Shown piece after piece: positions 1 to 6,835 of a stretch of DNA of 7,822 nucleotides. The first letter of the stretch is position 1. Each line of letters opens with the position of its first letter. The position numbers were made by a program, and so were the translations under genes. The notes below the pieces were generated by a model, which was given only the letters and a program-made list of their open reading frames with translations, was not told the origin of the DNA and searched no databases. The stretch covers positions 1-7,822 of the forward strand of contig BNTV01000170.1 in the NCBI GenBank assembly GCA_025996865.1, written 5' to 3'. The stretch is from Bacteroidia bacterium. Its GTDB lineage: Bacteria; Bacteroidota; Bacteroidia; Bacteroidales; Azobacteroidaceae.

Positions 1-125
1 TCTATTGGATTGGTTGAAATCTTTTTAAATATTATGTGTAGCAATCGAGTGAAAGAATAATGTTAATCTACTGAATATTATCTTAGTAACTCTGATTACT
101 TTACATAAGCATTTACTATACATAA

Positions 126-953
126 AAGGGCGGAACATCGTTGAGCAAGGCTTGGGGGCTAATCGACCGATTTAGTGAGGATATCGACTTGGCAATAAAC
201 AGAGAGTTTTTCGGATTCTCAGGGGATATTAGCCGAACGCAAGTAGGTAAATTGAAAGACAAATCAAGCCAATACATCTCTAACGATTTTCTTCTTTCAT
301 TGAAAACTACCTTTGAAAATGCCGGAATCACGGATGTTGGACTTTCAGTTGTGGATAGGAAAGACTCGGATGATGACCCTGTGAAAATAGAAGTGCGTTA
401 TCCAACGGTAGCTCAATACTCTGATTATGTGCAGCCTCGTGTGCTATTAGAAATCGGCAGTCGTTCGTTGATGGAGCCATCAACTGTCTGCTCGTTCCGT
501 TCAATGATTGGAACCGAGTTTTCTAATCAGCCGTTTGCTGATGAAGACATTCATATTCGCTGTGTCAATCCCGAAAGAACTTTTCTGGAAAAGCTATTCC
601 TGCTTCATGAGGAACATCAACGTCCACCGGAAAAGATGAAAATTAAAGGTAAGAGTCGGCATTTTTACGATATTTACCGGATTGCCCAAACAGATTTTGC
701 AGACAAAGCGATAACAGATAAAGAATTGTATAAATCTATTGTTACTCACAGAGAACGCTTTACAAAAATAGGCGGAGTGGATTACAATTCGCATTTTCCA
801 CCCAATCTGAATCCGATACCACCTGAAACGTTGATGTCCGAATGGGAACGGGATTATGCGGAAATACAAGAGCAGATGATTGTGGGAAAGAGCGTTTCGT
901 TTGGGGAGTTGATAGAGGAGATAAGGCAAATTATAGTTAAAATTAACGAGTAA
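126..953 (+). pseudogene. AbiEii/AbiGii-family nucleotidyltransferase (type IV toxin), N-terminally truncated
   Basis: The readable frame encodes most of an AbiEii-type nucleotidyltransferase of the DNA polymerase beta superfamily, the toxin half of AbiE abortive-infection/toxin-antitoxin pairs. Visible landmarks are K-GGTS at 126-140, then LSKAWGLIDRFSEDIDL with the metal-binding D-x-D pair, an acidic strand (LLEIG, about 100 residues on), the family block ERTFLEKLFLLHE, and RHFYDIYRI. A TAA at 123-125 closes the frame just before GGTS, and no ATG start exists; the only nominal start is a TTG at 141, which would remove GGTS. Removing one G from the GGG at 128-130 would join this frame to one open from 53 (giving YIKGGTS), but the 53-118 translation does not resemble the usual family N-terminus, of which roughly 70 residues are missing. 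I therefore call it a pseudogene. No AbiEi-like antitoxin is seen, though it could lie before the window. Family assignment is firm; loss of function is inferred. Confidence 0.8.
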
Positions 954-1027
954 GGCATAATAATATTATCGAATAAAGTCAGAGTTAGTTATTATTAATT
1001 ATAATCCGCTAAAGTTTTTTAGGAAAA

Positions 1028-1834
1028 TTATTGTAAAACAGCATCCAACGCTTTTTTCACCGATCCGTGTTTCAAAAGCAAACTTTTGGCTTCTTCCTTG
1101 GGAATATGCAACTCATCGACAATCATCCGGGTGCCGCGTTCGACCAGTTTTTTGTTGGTCAATTGCATATTTACCATCTTGTTGCCTTTCACCCGTCCCA
1201 TCTTAATCATTAAGGTGGTGGAAATCATATTTAAAATCAATTTTTGGGCGGTACCGGCTTTCATGCGTGTGCTGCCGGTCACAAATTCCGGTCCCCCTAC
1301 CGCTTCGATGGGATATTCAGCTACTTGCGCCAAAGGAGAACCCGGATTACAGGTAATACATCCGGTCAATAAGCCGTTTTCACGGGCTTTTTGCACACCG
1401 CCGATGACGTAAGGCGTTGTTCCCGAAGCAGCAATACCAATCACGGTATCCAAGTCATTAATGTTGAGCGCCTGCAATTCTTCCCAAGCGCGTTCGGGAT
1501 TATCTTCCGCCGCTTCGACCGCACTTCGCAAAGCCACGTCGCCGCCGGCAATCAATCCGATAATAATTCCCGGCGATACGCCGAAAGTAGGCGGAATTTC
1601 CGAAGCATCCAACACACCCAAGCGCCCACTGGTACCTGCGCCCAAATAAAAAACACGCCCGCCCGAAGGCATTCGTTCCAATATCCGGTCAATAAATTTT
1701 TCTATCTGAGGAATTATCTCTTTGATCATCAAAGGCACTTTGGCGTCTTCCTGATTCATTCCGGTTAACAATTCGTTTACCGACATCCGGTCTAAATGTT
1801 GAAATACCGAAGGAGATTCTGTGATACTTACCAT
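1028..1834 (-). CDS. murQ: N-acetylmuramic acid 6-phosphate etherase MurQ
   Basis: This cytoplasmic SIS-fold enzyme cleaves the D-lactyl ether of MurNAc-6-phosphate, giving GlcNAc-6-phosphate and D-lactate, a central step of peptidoglycan recycling and MurNAc catabolism. The 268-residue product is close to family length (about 270-300). Visible signatures are YLGAGTSGRLGVLDASE (63-79), SGTTPY (137-142) and the hallmark TGSTRMKAGTAQK (186-198). E79 and E110 match the positions of the two catalytic glutamates of E. coli MurQ (E83 and E114), with the same spacing of 31. The C-terminal helical region (KKLVERGTRMIVDEL to the end) is intact. The ATG at 1832-1834 gives the expected short N-terminus and has an A-rich leader rather than a Shine-Dalgarno, normal for this phylum. 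It is divergent from the glycosyltransferase-transporter operon and convergent with the AbiEii remnant 74 bases away. No MurNAc kinase gene adjoins it, unlike the murTKQ arrangement known in Tannerella. Confidence 0.96.
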   Translation of the reverse strand: MVSITESPSVFQHLDRMSVNELLTGMNQEDAKVPLMIKEIIPQIEKFIDRILERMPSGGRVFYLGAGTSGRLGVLDASEIPPTFGVSPGIIIGLIAGGDVALRSAVEAAEDNPERAWEELQALNINDLDTVIGIAASGTTPYVIGGVQKARENGLLTGCITCNPGSPLAQVAEYPIEAVGGPEFVTGSTRMKAGTAQKLILNMISTTLMIKMGRVKGNKMVNMQLTNKKLVERGTRMIVDELHIPKEEAKSLLLKHGSVKKALDAVLQ

Positions 1835-1933
1835 CTTGATTTTATCTTTTTAAAAATCCACTTAGTTATAATAATTTGTATTACAAGTTTATTTTTCAAG
1901 CAATTAACGTGAAAATAAAACCCTATTTGGATT

Positions 1934-1964
1934 CAAAATTACTATATATTAATGAATTATACAA
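1934..1964 (-). promoter_or_regulatory. Putative Bacteroidetes-type promoter of murQ
   Basis: Read on the minus strand, TTG (1962-1964, preceded by TTTG at 1965-1968) and TAATTTTG (1934-1941) are separated by 20 bases, matching the Bacteroidetes primary sigma pattern of TTTG/TTG at -33 and TAnnTTTG at -7. Transcription would begin near 1927 and give a leader of about 93 nt before murQ. The -7 octamer is an exact match and the -33 element is the weaker part. Confidence 0.5.
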
Positions 1965-2041
1965 CAAAAAACCGGAAAATTTAACGTGTTAATATCTGAA
2001 AAATAAAAAAGGTGTATTTATATAATATGTATGACAAATTC

Positions 2042-2073
2042 TTTGTTTTTCTAAAAAATAATATTTATCTTTG
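2042..2073 (+). promoter_or_regulatory. Bacteroidetes-type promoter of the glycosyltransferase-ampG-symporter operon
   Basis: TTTG at 2042-2045 and TATCTTTG at 2066-2073 are separated by exactly 20 bases, matching both elements of the Bacteroidetes consensus (TTTG, then TAnnTTTG). The expected transcription start is near 2080, about 25 nt before the ATG at 2105. This decides the start of the downstream gene: the longer open frame, beginning with a GTG at 2012, would place the promoter inside the coding region, so the first 31 codons of that frame are best treated as leader and promoter DNA. Confidence 0.65.
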
Positions 2074-2104
2074 GAGCATTATTCTTTTATGTAAATTCCC
2101 ATAC

Positions 2105-3592
2105 ATGAAAAAAAATAACGAAAAAAAAATTACTTGCTTTATACCTTACAGTACAGAGGAAAACACGAGAAGTACGGTAAAGGGATTGCGCTTGTGCAGC
2201 GAAGTGGATGATATTTTTGTGATTCATAAAAATACGCCCGGTGTAGTTTTGTCGGAAGATTGTAAAAGTTTGATTGCCGGAGATTTGCAACAAACGGCCA
2301 CCTTAAAAACCTTGGCAAGTGAAATCCGTACCACTTATACTTTATTGTATATACAGTCTTTGCCGTTGCAATTGGGCGCTTACGCCATCGAACGAATGTT
2401 GCAGGTAGCCGGCGATACGAAAGCCGGATTGTTATATACCGATTGTTACAAAATCAAGGAAGGCATACAACAGGCGCATCCGGTGATTGATTATCAGGAA
2501 GGCAGTTTGCGTGATGATTTCGATTTCGGTTCCTTGTTATTATATCGTTCCGACGCTTTTACGGAAGCCGTCAACGCCATGGATGTCGATTACCAATCGG
2601 CCGCCTTGTATGATTTACGCTTGAAAGTTTCCCGAAAATACCGTTTGTTTCATTTACAGGAGCCGCTCTATACGGAATTGGAAACCGACAACCGGAAATC
2701 GGGCGAAAAAATCTTCGATTATGTCAATCCGAAAAACCGGCAAGCGCAAATCGAAATGGAAGCGGCTTGTACACGCCACCTGAAAACCATCGGCGCTTGG
2801 CTGAAACCCGAATTTACACCCGTCGTCTTTTCCGAAGAACCTTTTCCGGTGGAAGCGTCCGTCATTATACCGGTGCGCAACCGCGAAAAAACCATTGAAG
2901 ACGCCATTCGCTCGGTATTGAAACAGGAAACAAAATTCCCATTCAATCTGATTGTCGTCGATAATCATTCGACCGATCGGACCACAGAGATATTGCAGAA
3001 AATCGCCGCTACCGATTCCCGTTTGATTCATGTCATTCCCGACCGGAACGATTTGGGAATCGGCGGTTGTTGGAACACAGCGATTATGCACCTGCAATGC
3101 GGTAAATTCGCCGTTCAATTGGACAGTGACGATTTGTACATCGACAACCGGGTTATTCAGACCGTTGTCGATGCTTTTTATGAACAAAATTGCGCCATGA
3201 TTGTCGGAACGTATCAAATGGTGAATTTCAAATTGGAAGAAATCCCCCCCGGCATTATCGACCATCGCGAATGGACGCCGGACAACGGGCGAAACAATGC
3301 GCTGCGCATCAACGGTCTGGGCGCTCCACGCGCTTTCTACACGCCGGTATTGCGGAAAATCAAATTGCCCAATACCAGTTACGGCGAAGATTATGCCGTA
3401 GGACTGTCCATTTCGCGCAATTACCGCATCGGACGCATTTACACGCCTTTGTATCAGTGCCGCCGTTGGGACGATAATTCCGACGCTTCCTTGGATATCA
3501 ACAAACAAAACGCCCATAATTTTTATAAAGACCGGATCCGGACGATTGAATTATTGGCGCGGAAAACAGTTAATAACCCCCCGGCCCCCTGA
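2105..3592 (+). CDS. Family 2 glycosyltransferase with an extra N-terminal GT-A-like region
   Basis: The 495-residue product has no signal peptide or membrane segment and should be cytoplasmic. Residues about 250-460 form a GT2-type GT-A domain: ASVIIPVRN (251-259), VVDNHSTD (284-291), the metal/nucleotide-sugar motif LDSDD (339-343), an acidic GED (427-429, likely catalytic base) and QCRRW (451-455), which fits the QxxRW motif. Residues 1-220 look like a second, degenerate GT-A fold (ITCFIPYS near the start, GLLYTDCY and DFGSLLLYRSDAF later) lacking DxD, so probably not catalytic. The ATG at 2105 is chosen because a promoter lies at 2042-2073 and the preceding frame is AT-rich. Donor and acceptor cannot be read from the sequence. 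It heads the probable operon with the AmpG-like permease and the symporter and is divergent from murQ. The last residues (NNPPAP) and the stop are encoded by a GC-rich intergenic repeat, so the native C-terminus may have been altered. Confidence 0.85.
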   Translation: MKKNNEKKITCFIPYSTEENTRSTVKGLRLCSEVDDIFVIHKNTPGVVLSEDCKSLIAGDLQQTATLKTLASEIRTTYTLLYIQSLPLQLGAYAIERMLQVAGDTKAGLLYTDCYKIKEGIQQAHPVIDYQEGSLRDDFDFGSLLLYRSDAFTEAVNAMDVDYQSAALYDLRLKVSRKYRLFHLQEPLYTELETDNRKSGEKIFDYVNPKNRQAQIEMEAACTRHLKTIGAWLKPEFTPVVFSEEPFPVEASVIIPVRNREKTIEDAIRSVLKQETKFPFNLIVVDNHSTDRTTEILQKIAATDSRLIHVIPDRNDLGIGGCWNTAIMHLQCGKFAVQLDSDDLYIDNRVIQTVVDAFYEQNCAMIVGTYQMVNFKLEEIPPGIIDHREWTPDNGRNNALRINGLGAPRAFYTPVLRKIKLPNTSYGEDYAVGLSISRNYRIGRIYTPLYQCRRWDDNSDASLDINKQNAHNFYKDRIRTIELLARKTVNNPPAP

Positions 3593-3668
3593 AGGGGGAG
3601 TAGGGCGGAAAAATTTGATAAGTTGCTGCGGCAAAGTCCCCTTTAGGGGATTTAGGGGTAATTTAGGG
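3577..3668 (+). repeat. GC-rich palindromic intergenic repeat at the 3' end of the glycosyltransferase gene
   Basis: Two G/C-run palindromes bracket this stretch: CCCCC-TGAA-GGGGG (3585-3598) and TCCCCT-TT-AGGGGA (3637-3650), followed by further TTTAGGG-type units (3651-3668). C/G-run palindromes like these resemble short dispersed intergenic repeats I know from Bacteroidetes genomes. The element overlaps the last codons and the TGA stop (3590-3592) of the upstream gene. There is no T tract, so it is not a classical intrinsic terminator, although the hairpins could attenuate transcription or protect mRNA within the operon. Copy number cannot be judged from one window. Confidence 0.55.
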
Positions 3669-3685
3669 ATAAAATTCATAATCAA

Positions 3686-4978
3686 ATGAAAGAAAAAAAA
3701 GAAAATAAAAAAATATCACCTTGGGCATGGATTCCTTCGCTCTATCTGGCAGAAGGATTGCCTTACGTGGCAGTCATGACCATTTCCGTCATCATGTATA
3801 AACGCATGGGCATTTCCAATACCGATATTGCATTTTACACCGGTTTGTTGTATCTGCCTTGGATAATCAAGCCCTTTTGGAGTCCCTTTGTGGATATTCT
3901 GAAAACCAAACGCTGGTGGATTATTATCACCCAATTGTTAATTGGCGCCGGATTTGCCGGTATCGCCTTTACCGCTCCGCTGCCGGTCTTTTTTCAGTCC
4001 ACCCTGGCTTTTTTCTACTTGCTTGCTTTCAGTTCGGCTACGCACGATATTGCTGCCGACGGTTTCTATATGTTGGGTTTGGATACCAATCAACAAGCTT
4101 TGTATGTTGGAATCAGAAGCACATTTTACCGGGTGGCAACCATTATGGGGCAAGGCGTACTGATTATTCTGGCAGGATACCTTGAGCGGGTAACGGGAAA
4201 TATTCCTTTTGCCTGGTCGATAACCTTTTTCGTATTGGCCGGTATGTTTATTTTATTTAGCTTTTATCACCGTTTTGCACTGCCTAAACCGGAAGATAAC
4301 GTTTCGGAGGAAACTCCCAAAGCAGCCGACATTGTACGCGAATTTTACGAAACATTCGTTTCTTTCTTCAAAAAGTCTCATATTTGGACGGCCTTGTTTT
4401 TTATGTTGACTTTCCGCTTCGCCGAAGCGCAGTTACTCAAACTGATTAATCCTTTCCTGCTCGACCCCAAAGAAATAGGAGGATTGGGATTAAGCACGGA
4501 AAAAGTAGGATTTGTTTATGGAACAATAGGAATCATCGGTTTGACCTTGGGCGGAATTATCGGCGGAATCGTCGCTTCCCGCGGTGGACTGAAAAAATGG
4601 CTGTGGCCCATGACACTCAGCATGTTGCTCACCGCCGTCACCTTTGTTTACCTGAGTTTTTCGCAGACCGGCAATTTACTGGTAATCAATATCTGTGTTT
4701 TTGTCGAACAATTCGGTTACGGCTTCGGCTTCACCGCCTACATGCTGTACCTGATGTACTTTTCTGAAGGCCGCCACAAAACCGCACATTACGCTATTTG
4801 TACGGGATTTATGGCCTTGGGCATGATGCTCCCCGGCATGTTCGCCGGTTGGTTGCAGGAACAATTGGGATACAATCACTTTTTTATCTGGGTGATGGTT
4901 TGCAGTATTATTCCCGTTATTGCCGTATCGCTGTTGAAAATTGATCCGGCGTATGGGAAAAAGAAAGGAAATCAATAA
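3686..4978 (+). CDS. ampG: AmpG-like MFS permease (muropeptide/anhydro-sugar uptake)
   Basis: The 430-residue inner-membrane protein has about twelve hydrophobic segments and belongs to the AmpG branch of the major facilitator superfamily. AmpG permeases carry GlcNAc-anhydroMurNAc and its peptides into the cytoplasm for recycling. Family-like stretches are YLAEGLPYVAV in TM1 (20-30), LPWIIKPFWSPFVD (57-70, resembling the AmpG FLWSPLMD block) and ATHDIAADGF (118-127, resembling SQDIVFDA). A charged cytoplasmic loop (about 197-230) separates the two six-helix halves. The start codon is followed by a lysine-rich, positive-inside N-terminus. It lies 93 bases after the glycosyltransferase and 49 before the symporter, with no promoter of the local type in either gap, so co-transcription is likely. 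Its position beside murQ supports a wall-salvage role. Whether it carries anhydro-muropeptides, MurNAc or another sugar is not determined, and related RhtX/FptX siderophore permeases share the fold. Confidence 0.8.
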   Translation: MKEKKENKKISPWAWIPSLYLAEGLPYVAVMTISVIMYKRMGISNTDIAFYTGLLYLPWIIKPFWSPFVDILKTKRWWIIITQLLIGAGFAGIAFTAPLPVFFQSTLAFFYLLAFSSATHDIAADGFYMLGLDTNQQALYVGIRSTFYRVATIMGQGVLIILAGYLERVTGNIPFAWSITFFVLAGMFILFSFYHRFALPKPEDNVSEETPKAADIVREFYETFVSFFKKSHIWTALFFMLTFRFAEAQLLKLINPFLLDPKEIGGLGLSTEKVGFVYGTIGIIGLTLGGIIGGIVASRGGLKKWLWPMTLSMLLTAVTFVYLSFSQTGNLLVINICVFVEQFGYGFGFTAYMLYLMYFSEGRHKTAHYAICTGFMALGMMLPGMFAGWLQEQLGYNHFFIWVMVCSIIPVIAVSLLKIDPAYGKKKGNQ

Positions 4979-5000
4979 AAATTCTTTATTTTAATTTATA

Positions 5001-5025
5001 ATTCTCAATTCTCAATTCTCAATTC
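5001..5025 (+). repeat. Heptamer tandem repeat directly before the symporter start codon
   Basis: Three perfect copies of ATTCTCA (5001-5007, 5008-5014, 5015-5021) and a partial fourth (ATTC, 5022-5025) run to within two bases of the symporter ATG at 5028-5030. The array occupies the place a ribosome-binding site would take and contains none. Gain or loss of units by slippage would change the leader length without touching the reading frame. Confidence 0.8.
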
Positions 5026-5027
5026 AA

Positions 5028-6482
5028 ATGTCTCCAATCTCAGTCCTCCTCACCATCGCAACCTATTTCGCTGTCTTGTTTTTTATCTCCTATCTCACCG
5101 GTCGCAAAGCCGACAATGCCGGTTTTTTTTCCGGCAACCGGAAATCGCCTTGGTATGTCGTGGCTTTCGCCACCATTGGCGCCGCCATATCGGGCGTCAC
5201 TTTCGTTTCCGTTCCGGGTATGGTGGCGGGAAGCGGTTTTTCTTACTTGCAAATGGTATTGGGGTTTGCCGTCGGACAGTTGATCATTGCTTTTGTACTG
5301 ATTCCGTTGTATTACAAAATGAATCTGGTTTCCATTTACGAATATTTGGAAAATCGGTTCGGCATATCTTCTTACAAAACAGGCGCTTGGTTTTTCTTCA
5401 TTTCCAAGATGCTGGGAGCTTCGGTGCGATTGTTTATCGTCTGTATCGTCCTTCAATTGTTGGTTTTTGCTCCGTTGCATTTACCGTTTTTCCTTAATGT
5501 CGTTTTTACCGTTGGCATTGTTTGGCTTTACACTTTCCGGGGTGGAGTTAAATCGTTGATTTGGACGGATTCACTCAAAACATTCTGTTTGATTGTGTCG
5601 GTAGGATTAACCATTTACTATATCGGTAAAAATCTGGGACTGAACGCCGGCAGTATGTGGTCGCTCATCGGCGATTCCGACATGTCGAAAATCTTTTTCT
5701 TTGATGACGGAAACGATAAACGGTATTTCTGGAAACAATTTCTGGCAGGCGTCTTCACCATGATTGCCACCACCGGACTGGATCAGGATATGATGCAGAA
5801 AACGCTGAGTTGCAAAAACTTCCGCGATGCTCGTAAAAATATGATTACCGGCGGCATTCTGCAAATTTTCATCAACCTGCTTTTTCTGACTTTGGGCGTG
5901 TTGCTTTACGTTTATGCCGCTAACAAGCAAATGGCTTTACCGGCCAAGGGCGACGATGTGTTCCCGTTTTTAGCGATGCAATTCTCGCCGGTGGTAGGTG
6001 TATTGTTTATCATCGGATTGATTTCCGCTGCTTATGCCGCCGCGGGTTCGGCTCTGACGGCGCTCACCACTTCATTTACGGTGGATATTTTGGAAAGCCC
6101 TAAAACTAAAACCGAAAATCAGATAGCGACTATCCGACAAAAAGTGCACATCGGTATGGCGGCAGTCATGGCGGTGGTCATCTTCATTATCAATTTTTTG
6201 AATAACGATTCCGTCATTAATACGGTTTATATGGTAGCCAGTTACACTTATGGCCCGTTGCTCGGCATGTTCATTTTCGGCATGTTTACCAGAAAAGCGG
6301 TGAAAGACCGTTGGGTGCCGCTTGTAGCCATCGTTTCGCCGGTTTTGTGTTTTATTCTCGACATCCATTCGCAAGTCTGGTTCAACGGTTATCAATTCAG
6401 CCACGAACGGTTGATATTGAATGCTTTCTTTACTTTTGCGGGTTTGTGTTTGTTGGTTCGGAAACATGCGTCCCTGACATAG
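5028..6482 (+). CDS. Solute:sodium symporter (SSS) family transporter
   Basis: The 484-residue polytopic inner-membrane protein has the LeuT-type SSS layout. It shows a short N-terminal helix, the GFFSGNRKSPWYVVAFATIGAAISG segment of the unwound first core helix, SIYEYLENRFG (102-112), YTFRGGVKSLIWTD (168-181) and SAAYAAAGSALTALTTSFTVDI (333-354), corresponding to the eighth core helix. About thirteen hydrophobic segments are visible and the length is typical (450-550). SSS proteins import sugars, sialic acid, amino acids or similar solutes with sodium. Being next to ampG and divergent from murQ, this one probably carries a wall sugar such as MurNAc or another recycling product, but the substrate is inferred from context only. 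In the eighth helix, where relatives usually carry Ser-Ser and a following Asp, this protein has A337-A338-A339-G340, which could affect sodium coupling. It is the last gene of the operon and is followed by a possible hairpin terminator. Confidence 0.85.
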   Translation: MSPISVLLTIATYFAVLFFISYLTGRKADNAGFFSGNRKSPWYVVAFATIGAAISGVTFVSVPGMVAGSGFSYLQMVLGFAVGQLIIAFVLIPLYYKMNLVSIYEYLENRFGISSYKTGAWFFFISKMLGASVRLFIVCIVLQLLVFAPLHLPFFLNVVFTVGIVWLYTFRGGVKSLIWTDSLKTFCLIVSVGLTIYYIGKNLGLNAGSMWSLIGDSDMSKIFFFDDGNDKRYFWKQFLAGVFTMIATTGLDQDMMQKTLSCKNFRDARKNMITGGILQIFINLLFLTLGVLLYVYAANKQMALPAKGDDVFPFLAMQFSPVVGVLFIIGLISAAYAAAGSALTALTTSFTVDILESPKTKTENQIATIRQKVHIGMAAVMAVVIFIINFLNNDSVINTVYMVASYTYGPLLGMFIFGMFTRKAVKDRWVPLVAIVSPVLCFILDIHSQVWFNGYQFSHERLILNAFFTFAGLCLLVRKHASLT

Positions 6483-6523
6483 ACTTTCCAACTCTCAAAT
6501 AAGGAGTTGAACGAGTCTTTGTT
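6481..6523 (+). terminator. Possible terminator of the glycosyltransferase-ampG-symporter operon
   Basis: Beginning inside the symporter stop codon, AGACT (6481-6485) pairs with AGTCT (6514-6518), and inside it CAACTC (6489-6494) pairs with GAGTTG (6504-6509). The result is an interrupted stem of 5 and 6 pairs with a 9-base loop, followed by a short T-rich stretch (TTTGTTT). The stem is only moderately stable and the T tract is broken by a G, so this is a candidate only. Confidence 0.4.
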
Positions 6524-6553
6524 TATACTCTGCGCGGTATGGTTTTGTGCATC

Positions 6554-6590
6554 GTCATGTCAACCGAGCGCAGCGAGTGGAGACATCTCC
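6554..6590. repeat. Imperfect palindrome resembling a dispersed Bacteroidetes intergenic repeat
   Basis: ATGTC (6557-6561) and GACAT (6582-6586) form the outer arms around a GC-rich core, with CC/GG (6564-6565 and 6579-6580) and CGC-A-GCG (6569-6575) at the centre. The core contains GAGCGCAGCGAG and GTGGAGACATCT, wording that resembles short palindromic repeats scattered between genes in many Bacteroidetes. Its sharply higher GC content than the flanks supports a separate origin. Function is unknown; such elements may fold in RNA and mark gene ends. Confidence 0.5.
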
Positions 6591-6734
6591 TGATAATCGT
6601 TAAACACTAATTGGGAAATTTGTCGTACACCCGATAAAATTTATTTTGTTCTTTACTGATTATTCCCTTGTTTACAAAGTGCATACCAAACAATCCCAAT
6701 ACGCCACCATGAGTGCGTGCAGAAAATCTGTTTT

Positions 6735-6753
6735 GTAACAGCAAACCTGTTAC
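6735..6753. repeat. Perfect 7-bp inverted repeat
   Basis: GTAACAG (6735-6741) and CTGTTAC (6747-6753) are exact reverse complements around a 5-base loop (CAAAC). No T tract follows and no gene starts nearby, so neither a terminator nor an operator role is supported. It could be a small hairpin or a protein-binding dyad. Confidence 0.4.
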
Positions 6754-6835
6754 GGCATAATAACATGCGTATTTCTCTTTTTTTGCATGAAAAGAATATG
6801 ATCTACAAAGTTATAATTATTTTTTGGGTATATGC

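Noticed and set aside
991..1005. ATTAT/ATAAT inverted repeat between the AbiEii remnant and murQ
   Set aside because: It is a weak all-AT stem without a T tract in a suitable place; not supported as a terminator.
1086..1768. Plus-strand open frames across the murQ region
   Set aside because: They lie antisense to a murQ reading frame with full family motifs; they are shadows without recognisable features.
1904..1988. TTAACGTG occurring twice (1904-1911 and 1981-1988) around the murQ promoter
   Set aside because: An 8-base direct repeat in about 270 AT-rich bases is near chance expectation and the copies are not palindromic; not enough to call operators.
2654..3517. A 287-codon minus-strand open frame opposite the glycosyltransferase
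   Set aside because: It is long, but the plus strand has the GT2 motifs, a promoter and a coherent operon; the antisense frame shows no domain or start signal.
5040..5480. Minus-strand open frame opposite the symporter
   Set aside because: Its composition is rich in Gln, Arg and His, typical of antisense to a membrane protein; it has no motif.
6554..6753. Possible CRISPR-like or attachment-site structure from the repeats in the noncoding stretch
   Set aside because: The two palindromes have different sequences, there is no regular spacing or direct repetition, and no cas, integrase or tRNA gene is near.
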